Below, piece after piece: positions 59,212 through 64,000 of a stretch of 64,000 nt of DNA. The notes beneath the pieces were generated by a model. It did no database searches. It saw nothing but the letters and a program-made list of their open reading frames with translations, and was not told the origin of the DNA. The stretch's first letter is position 1; each line of letters starts with the position of its first letter. The translations under genes were made by a program, and so were the position numbers. Source of the stretch: JBGSPQ01 sp041738505 (GTDB lineage Bacteria > Patescibacteriota > Gracilibacteria > UBA1369). The stretch spans positions 1-64,000 of the forward strand of contig JBGSPQ010000034.1 of assembly GCA_041738505.1 (NCBI GenBank), written 5' to 3'.

Positions 59212-59958
59212 ATGAAGGGCAAAAAACTGGTGGGGGGTGTTTGTCTGATTGCTCTTTTGTGGTCGCAGGGGGCGGCATTGGCCGTAACCCGTGATTTTTT
59301 GGGAGATTTTAAGGCTTCGGTTTCGGAACTGGTGATCAAACGTCTGCTGATTTCGGAAACGGATTATCCCGCCAAGCTGATGACGCGCGGCGAGGCCGTG
59401 AACCGCATTGTGGAGGCTTTTAACCTGAAAACGGCCAAGGCGACTTATTTGGCCGATTGTCTGGCCCACGCAGATGAATGTTTTTTTGTGTTTTCGGCGA
59501 TGTCGGATTTTGACGATATTTCTTTTGAGCCTCTTAAACTTTATCCCGATGTGCATTCCAATTTCCGCTATTACGAGGCGATAAACGTGGCCTCTATGCT
59601 GGGTCTGGTGCACGGCTATATGGATGAGGAGGACACTCCTTTTCGGCCCGAGTCCGTTATTACCCGTATTCAGGCTTTAAAAATTATGCTGTCGGCTTCC
59701 GATTTGATGCAGTGGAAAGAGCAATTTGAACTAACCGGTGAAGCGCCGAATCTGCCTTATAGAGATGTGGACGAGGAAAATCCCGCAATGTGGTGGTATC
59801 CGCGTTACCTTGATTTCGCCCTTACCGCCGGGATTGTGGAGGCAGGTGAAACTTTCAGACCGGATGAGCCGATTACTCTGCAGGAGCTGGCGGAAATGGT
59901 TGACAAGGCCCTGCGCTATAAGGAAGATAGCCCCGATGATACGCAAATTTACGCATGA
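59212..59958 (+). CDS. SLH-like surface protein, 248 aa
   Basis: Starts at ATG 59212 (MKGKKLVGGVCLIALLW), the start of the signal peptide ending near AALA. It has degenerate SLH repeats (MTRGEAVNRIVEAFNLK, GLVHGYMDEEDTPFRPESVI, GIVEAGETFRPDEPITLQE); the first repeat is poorly conserved. It precedes a tRNA/rRNA methyltransferase gene and ybeY, overlapping the former by 23 bases, so a surface protein is cotranscribed with RNA-processing enzymes. Confidence 0.85.
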   Translation: MKGKKLVGGVCLIALLWSQGAALAVTRDFLGDFKASVSELVIKRLLISETDYPAKLMTRGEAVNRIVEAFNLKTAKATYLADCLAHADECFFVFSAMSDFDDISFEPLKLYPDVHSNFRYYEAINVASMLGLVHGYMDEEDTPFRPESVITRIQALKIMLSASDLMQWKEQFELTGEAPNLPYRDVDEENPAMWWYPRYLDFALTAGIVEAGETFRPDEPITLQELAEMVDKALRYKEDSPDDTQIYA

Positions 59959-60487
59959 AGAGATTCAGTTATCCAAGCCTTCGCCCGAAGAAGTGAAGGT
60001 TTTTAAGCGTACGCCGGTAAGCGTGGTGCTTAACGACATCCGCAGTTTATACAATGTGGGAGCGATGTTTCGCACCTGCGACGCAATTCTGGCCGAAAAA
60101 ATGTTTTTGTGCGGGATCACCGGCCATCCACCCAGAAAGGAGATTGATAAGGTGGCGCTGGGAGCCGTGGAAGTTGTTCCCTGGGAGTTTGTGCCGTCGG
60201 CGGTGGAAACTCTTCTTAAACTCAAAGAAAAGGGGGTCAAAATTGTGGCGCTTGAGCTTGCGGAGGGCAGCGAACATTTTAAGGAATTTGAATACCCTTT
60301 TCCGATGGCTCTGGTGGTGGGTAATGAAGTGGAGGGAATTTCCGATGAGTTGATGGAGCTGGTTGATTATTGCGTATCCATTCCCATGCTGGGACGGGCC
60401 AATTCATTGAATGTGGCGACGGCATACGGTATTGTCGCGTACGAAATTTTGCATCAATACAATGAAAAAATCGCAAATAAAAATTGA
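59936..60487 (+). CDS. TrmH/SpoU-type RNA 2'-O-methyltransferase
   Basis: About 183 residues from ATG 59936 (MIRKFTHEEIQLSKPSPEEV), chosen because the frame upstream runs antiparallel to the SLH reading frame. SPOUT-fold motifs: NDIRSLYNVGAMFRTCDA (motif 1), ALVVGNEVEGISDEL (motif 2) and IPMLGRANSLNVATAYGI (motif 3) with the knot residues. The family methylates riboses of tRNA or rRNA; the exact target cannot be read. It overlaps the SLH gene upstream and ybeY downstream. Confidence 0.92.
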   Translation: MIRKFTHEEIQLSKPSPEEVKVFKRTPVSVVLNDIRSLYNVGAMFRTCDAILAEKMFLCGITGHPPRKEIDKVALGAVEVVPWEFVPSAVETLLKLKEKGVKIVALELAEGSEHFKEFEYPFPMALVVGNEVEGISDELMELVDYCVSIPMLGRANSLNVATAYGIVAYEILHQYNEKIANKN

Positions 60488-60929
60488 TTTTGAAAATTTT
60501 ACTTTGGAAAAAGGCTTAAATAAGGCCGTTTTTGCCAAATATCTGCCGCGGGCGGAAAAAATCCTGCAAAAAGAGGGACTTAAAAACATTTCGGGAAGGA
60601 TTGGTTTGAGCCTTGTTGACAACAAAACAATCCGCAAAATCAATAAAAAATACCGGAAAAAGGATGTTCCCACGGACGTGGTTTCTTTGAGCTACATTGA
60701 AAATGTCCGTAATAAGGCCGTTTCTTTTCCGGTTGATGATTTGATCGGCGAGATTTTTATTTCGGTGGAAACGGCCAAAAAGCAGGCCGATGAGTACGGG
60801 TGGAGTCTGAATGAAGAATTGATTTTTCTATTTGTGCACGGACTGCTGCATGTTTTCGGGTTTGATCATATGAATGAATCCGATAAAAAAATTATGTTCG
60901 GTTTGCAGGAAAGGATCATACCGAGTTGA
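60462..60929 (+). CDS. ybeY: rRNA maturation endonuclease YbeY
   Basis: A 155-residue metalloprotein of rRNA processing and ribosome quality control. Start at 60462 (MKKSQIKIDFENFTL); the zinc motif HGLLHVFGFDH is at about 126-136. Other family residues: NKKYRKKDVPTDVVSL and GEIFIS. It overlaps the TrmH gene by 26 bases, so it is translationally coupled. Confidence 0.95.
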   Translation: MKKSQIKIDFENFTLEKGLNKAVFAKYLPRAEKILQKEGLKNISGRIGLSLVDNKTIRKINKKYRKKDVPTDVVSLSYIENVRNKAVSFPVDDLIGEIFISVETAKKQADEYGWSLNEELIFLFVHGLLHVFGFDHMNESDKKIMFGLQERIIPS

Positions 60930-60996
60930 GATAATCCTGCGGACGTAAATCCGCTTCCGATTTGATGATTATTATATTTGCCATACCTCTTTTTTA

Positions 60997-61005
60997 TGGT
61001 ATAAT
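60997..61005 (+). promoter_or_regulatory. extended -10 promoter of the PKD/SLH protein
   Basis: TGGTATAAT (60997-61005) with a TTTGCC -35-like hexamer 17 bases before the -10 (60977-60982). The start codon is 34 bases after the -10. Confidence 0.65.
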
Positions 61006-61038
61006 TTATTGATTGAATAAAAATAAAAAACAAACATC

Positions 61039-62985
61039 ATGAATATTAAAAAAATCTTTTCAAAACTTACCGCGAAAAAATTGTATCTGGCTATAGGCGG
61101 AGTGCTTTTGGTTGCCGTTGTTGCCGGGGCCATGATTCTGCCGGGAACGCTTTTTAGAGGATTGATTCCAACGCAATATAATCCGGGTGTTGTTAATCAG
61201 TTAATAACCCCGCTTAGAACGGTGTGCACAGTTGACAGAAATCCCGCTTTCACAAATCAGGAGGTTACTTTCACAACCACACCGGCGGGGGGCAAACCAC
61301 CATACACATATACATGGACTTCCCCCAACGCGGCAACTAATGTGACTTCAGTAACGGATCCGGTCTTGACCACATTTTATGACCATGAGGGTAATTTTGA
61401 GACCAGAACATATGTGAGGGATGCAAACGGAGATACCACTTGGGAACCGTGCGATGTAGTTGAAGTGAATGATCCTCCGCCACTGTTAATTGATTGTGAT
61501 GTTGATCCAAGTCCGGTCATTACAGGTTCACCGGCTATTTTTACCGGAGTCGCGAGCGGTGGGGTTCCCCCGTACCGATATGTATGGATTGATACAAATC
61601 TACCTCAGGATCCGGATATCCACGGCAAATTAACCCAATCAATTTCTCTTACTTTTGATAATCCCGGAAGCCCGAGCAATATTGTGGCGGGTGTCGCTGA
61701 TTCCAGAGTGCAAAATAACGGTAAAACCAAGGTCTGCCAGTTTGTGGTGCAGACATCGATACTGGCTCCCCCTCCCATTCTGCCGGTTACAGCCGGCTGT
61801 GCCGCAAGCCCCAATCCGGCGACGGTGGGCGAGGAAGTTACATGGACCGCCACAGCGGCGGGAGGAAGCGGATCATTTGATTACGTCTGGTATGACACGT
61901 CAGATCCCGCGGTAAACGGGAAAACCACGCAGAGTGTTAAGACCACTTATACGGCTGCCGACGACAGCAAGAGTGTTAATCTGATTGTGACCGACCAAGA
62001 CAATAATGCTTTGTCCGACGGTGCCACTTGCGATGTTGCAATTGAGGAGGCTCCGCCACAAGTTGATCCATTAATAGCATCATGTTCGGTTGTGCCCACA
62101 TCCATCGGATCAGGAGATACGGTTACATGGACGGCGAATGCATCGGGTGGAGATGGCTCTTATACTTATTTGTGGGCGGGAGACAAAATTGACAACAAAA
62201 CAACCAAAACCGTTCAGGCCATGTTTACGCAAAAGCCTCTGACCAACCTGTATAAAGTTATTGTTTCTTCGGCTGGTCAGCTCAAGACCGTTACGTGTCC
62301 GACACTTACGTTTGTGGCGGCCGCACCGCCGGTGACACCTCCTGTTACACCTCCGGATGAAGAGGAAGAAGAGGAGGTTGAGGAAACCGGCGAACCGAGC
62401 AAGTGCCCGGGTGTAAATTATCCGGTTGATATTGATGGTCACTGGGCCGAGGACTATATCAAAAAAGGTTATGATTACTGTTTGTTTAAGGGAGTGGGCG
62501 GTAAGTTTTTTCCGGACAGGCAAGCCACCAGAATTGAAGCGGCGTCCATGATTCTTTATTCCAAAGACAAAAATCCGTCTTCCACATGCACAACACTTGC
62601 CTGCCTTACGCCTTTTAACGACCTGCAAGATGAAGATCAGGGAGCGATTTTGAATCCGTTATATTTTGAATCTCTGATAGAGGGTTATCCCAACAATCAG
62701 TTCCGCCCGCAAACGCTGATTACCCGCGCCGAGGGCGCTTCGCTGATTGTAAGGGCGTTTTTTGAGCCTTTTGACAGGGAATGTTATGACCCGCACTGCG
62801 GGGCAGGATGGCCGGATAATTTCTTTCTGGATATTACCGAAACCTGGCAGGGCAAATATATCCGCGTACTTTGGGATTTGAGGATTATGACGGGTGCGGG
62901 GCCGAACAAGGTTGAGCCGAACAGAAGCATCACGCGCGCCGAAATGGCCAAGATGATTGTTCTGGCGTATGAGGAAACTCATTAA
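61039..62985 (+). CDS. membrane-anchored PKD-like repeat protein with C-terminal SLH domains
   Basis: A 648-residue protein. The N-terminal helix (about 13-35: KLYLAIGGVLLVAVVAGAMI) leads to LPGTLFRG, then four PKD/Ig-like repeats of about 85-100 residues (about 52-410; recurring PxPVxxGxxVTxTAxxxGG.xxYxYxW). A Pro/Glu spacer follows (about 432-450), then three SLH repeats (455-645; GKFFPDRQATRIEAASMIL, GYPNNQFRPQTLITRAEGA, KVEPNRSITRAEMAKMI). One Cys pair per PKD repeat suggests disulphides. The protein may link membrane and wall. The next gene begins with the same membrane segment, so they are paralogues. Confidence 0.9.
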   Translation: MNIKKIFSKLTAKKLYLAIGGVLLVAVVAGAMILPGTLFRGLIPTQYNPGVVNQLITPLRTVCTVDRNPAFTNQEVTFTTTPAGGKPPYTYTWTSPNAATNVTSVTDPVLTTFYDHEGNFETRTYVRDANGDTTWEPCDVVEVNDPPPLLIDCDVDPSPVITGSPAIFTGVASGGVPPYRYVWIDTNLPQDPDIHGKLTQSISLTFDNPGSPSNIVAGVADSRVQNNGKTKVCQFVVQTSILAPPPILPVTAGCAASPNPATVGEEVTWTATAAGGSGSFDYVWYDTSDPAVNGKTTQSVKTTYTAADDSKSVNLIVTDQDNNALSDGATCDVAIEEAPPQVDPLIASCSVVPTSIGSGDTVTWTANASGGDGSYTYLWAGDKIDNKTTKTVQAMFTQKPLTNLYKVIVSSAGQLKTVTCPTLTFVAAAPPVTPPVTPPDEEEEEEVEETGEPSKCPGVNYPVDIDGHWAEDYIKKGYDYCLFKGVGGKFFPDRQATRIEAASMILYSKDKNPSSTCTTLACLTPFNDLQDEDQGAILNPLYFESLIEGYPNNQFRPQTLITRAEGASLIVRAFFEPFDRECYDPHCGAGWPDNFFLDITETWQGKYIRVLWDLRIMTGAGPNKVEPNRSITRAEMAKMIVLAYEETH

Positions 62986-63011
62986 TAATCAATTCAAATA
63001 ACAAAAACAAA

Positions 63012-64000
63012 ATGAATATAAAAGCACTGCTACAAAACCGAAGGATTCTTCTCACACTGGTTGGTGTGCTTTTGGTCGCGGTTGTGATAGGCGCCATTTA
63101 TCTGCCGGGAACGCTTTTTAGAGGCGCCCTGACACCGACTATTACCGCACCGATTTCAGACTTTCAGCCGACCAGCCCCGAAGTGATCACTTATACAACT
63201 ATAACTGAAAGTACCACAACAACCGAAACCGCCGCTGTTCCTTCCAATATGGCCGCCCCCGAAGAAACCGCCGATGAAGAGATTAATATGGCTTATGTTG
63301 ATATGCTTTCCGATAGCAATGTGGGCGGAATAACATCGGTTTCACTTGCGGAAAGCGAACTTTCCGGACTGACTGAGGGAAACTATACCACAACAACGGA
63401 AACAGCGGAGGAAGGTGAAACTTCAAGCCTGGCTGTGACCGGAGAAAGCTCGACATTATCTGAATTAGCATATTCGGGAGATCTTTCCGTGATTGATAAT
63501 GATACGTTTACTTACTTGCCGGAGCTTAGCCCGGCTGCCGATACGCCAACGGAGTATTCATTGAATTGCGAACCGGTTTCGCTTTCGGATTTGCAGGATT
63601 TTAGGGCGGGCCGTGAAATGCAGTGGAAAGCGGAAATCACCCCGGCGGTAAGCCAGACAATAATTTATACCTGGAGCGGAAACGAACTGCTTGCCACAAA
63701 CGGCAATCCCGTAAACGCCTTATATCAAGAAGCGGGCACTTATTATGTTACGGCCATAGCAACGCCGGTGGAAACTTTTGCCACGAATGTCGCGGGGCCT
63801 ATTACAGAGCCGCTGTTTGACAGATGTTCGGTGGAAATTCTGCCCGCGGAGCAGTCTTCATCATCCGATGCAATATCGACTATCACCCTTTCAACACTTG
63901 ATCACTCCAACGATTTACGTATTAATTCAACTACAGATGAGACAACAACGACGGAGGATCAAACCGCTACTTATTCGCTGACGGAGGGAGCGGATCCAAC
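63012..64000 (+). CDS. membrane-anchored surface protein, N-terminal part (runs off window)
   Basis: Open from ATG 63012 to the window end (330 codons, no stop). N-terminal helix RRILLTLVGVLLVAVVIGAI followed by LPGTLFRGALTPT is nearly the same as in the upstream PKD/SLH protein. It then has a Thr/Ser/Glu-rich stalk-like region (TTTTETAA and similar, about 60-170) and a PKD-like domain around IIYTWSGNELLATNGNPV (about 215-260). The second Thr-rich stretch continues to the edge. It is 26 bases after the upstream gene and probably cotranscribed. Confidence 0.85.
   Translation, partial: MNIKALLQNRRILLTLVGVLLVAVVIGAIYLPGTLFRGALTPTITAPISDFQPTSPEVITYTTITESTTTTETAAVPSNMAAPEETADEEINMAYVDMLSDSNVGGITSVSLAESELSGLTEGNYTTTTETAEEGETSSLAVTGESSTLSELAYSGDLSVIDNDTFTYLPELSPAADTPTEYSLNCEPVSLSDLQDFRAGREMQWKAEITPAVSQTIIYTWSGNELLATNGNPVNALYQEAGTYYVTAIATPVETFATNVAGPITEPLFDRCSVEILPAEQSSSSDAISTITLSTLDHSNDLRINSTTDETTTTEDQTATYSLTEGADP

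Overview
The window looks like chromosomal DNA from an uncultivated Patescibacteria/CPR bacterium, perhaps a Peregrinibacteria-like lineage. The phylum is an inference; there is no rRNA or ribosomal protein gene to test it. Supporting signs are six SLH-domain envelope proteins, a giant DUF11-type surface protein, an LPQTG-anchored fibronectin protein, a DnaB intein, start codons with AT-rich leaders and almost no Shine-Dalgarno sequence, and extended -10 promoters (TGnTATAAT). TGA acts as a stop (for example TGATG and ATGA gene overlaps), so this is not the UGA=Gly code of Gracilibacteria/Absconditabacteria.

Layout. 0-15 kb: an SLH/beta-propeller surface protein, tRNA-Ser(GCU), two divergent Fic genes, tRNA-Cys(GCA), an arginyl-tRNA synthetase fused to a B3/B4 domain, the LPQTG protein, a sigma-70 factor, a ComEC-like metallo-beta-lactamase and MurA. 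15-24.6 kb: one giant surface-protein gene (about 3,117 codons) broken by one frameshift and one in-frame TAA. 24.8-28.6 kb: small unknown genes, a triple-repeat protein, a third Fic and an AhpD-like protein. 28.0-36.7 kb: a defence island with a type II restriction-modification pair, a three-gene Pycsar-like operon (nucleotidyl cyclase, PycTM membrane effector, SIR2-like protein), Excalibur and DUF937 genes, and an AAA ATPase/RloB (AbiL-like) pair. 32.8-41 kb: a repeat mosaic in which four copies of a structured ~160-bp palindromic element and fragments of the DUF937 3' end with its terminator lie between cargo genes (AAA/RloB, two unknowns, an SLH protein, a fourth Fic). 41-64 kb: mostly housekeeping genes (ComM/YifB, YraN, intein-bearing DnaB, LysS, a long-form GuaA, MurI, DUF881 pair, a TrmH-type methyltransferase, YbeY) mixed with SLH proteins, an O-antigen-ligase-like protein, and a membrane-anchored HTH protein whose gene and upstream region are full of TGTCTATAGACA-type motifs. 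The window ends inside a membrane-anchored gene whose N-terminus matches that of the preceding SLH protein.

How it fits together. MurA and MurI make peptidoglycan precursors. The SLH, DUF11 and LPQTG proteins would build the outer surface, and an O-antigen-ligase-like protein may decorate it. The 28-37 kb block stacks three anti-phage strategies. The most novel is the cyclase-PycTM-SIR2 operon, in which a second, NAD-linked effector seems to be added to a two-gene Pycsar system. Several other intergenic spacers hold large nested inverted repeats (after both tRNAs, between guaA and murI, before the DUF881 pair), so structured palindromic spacers seem to be a genome-wide habit.
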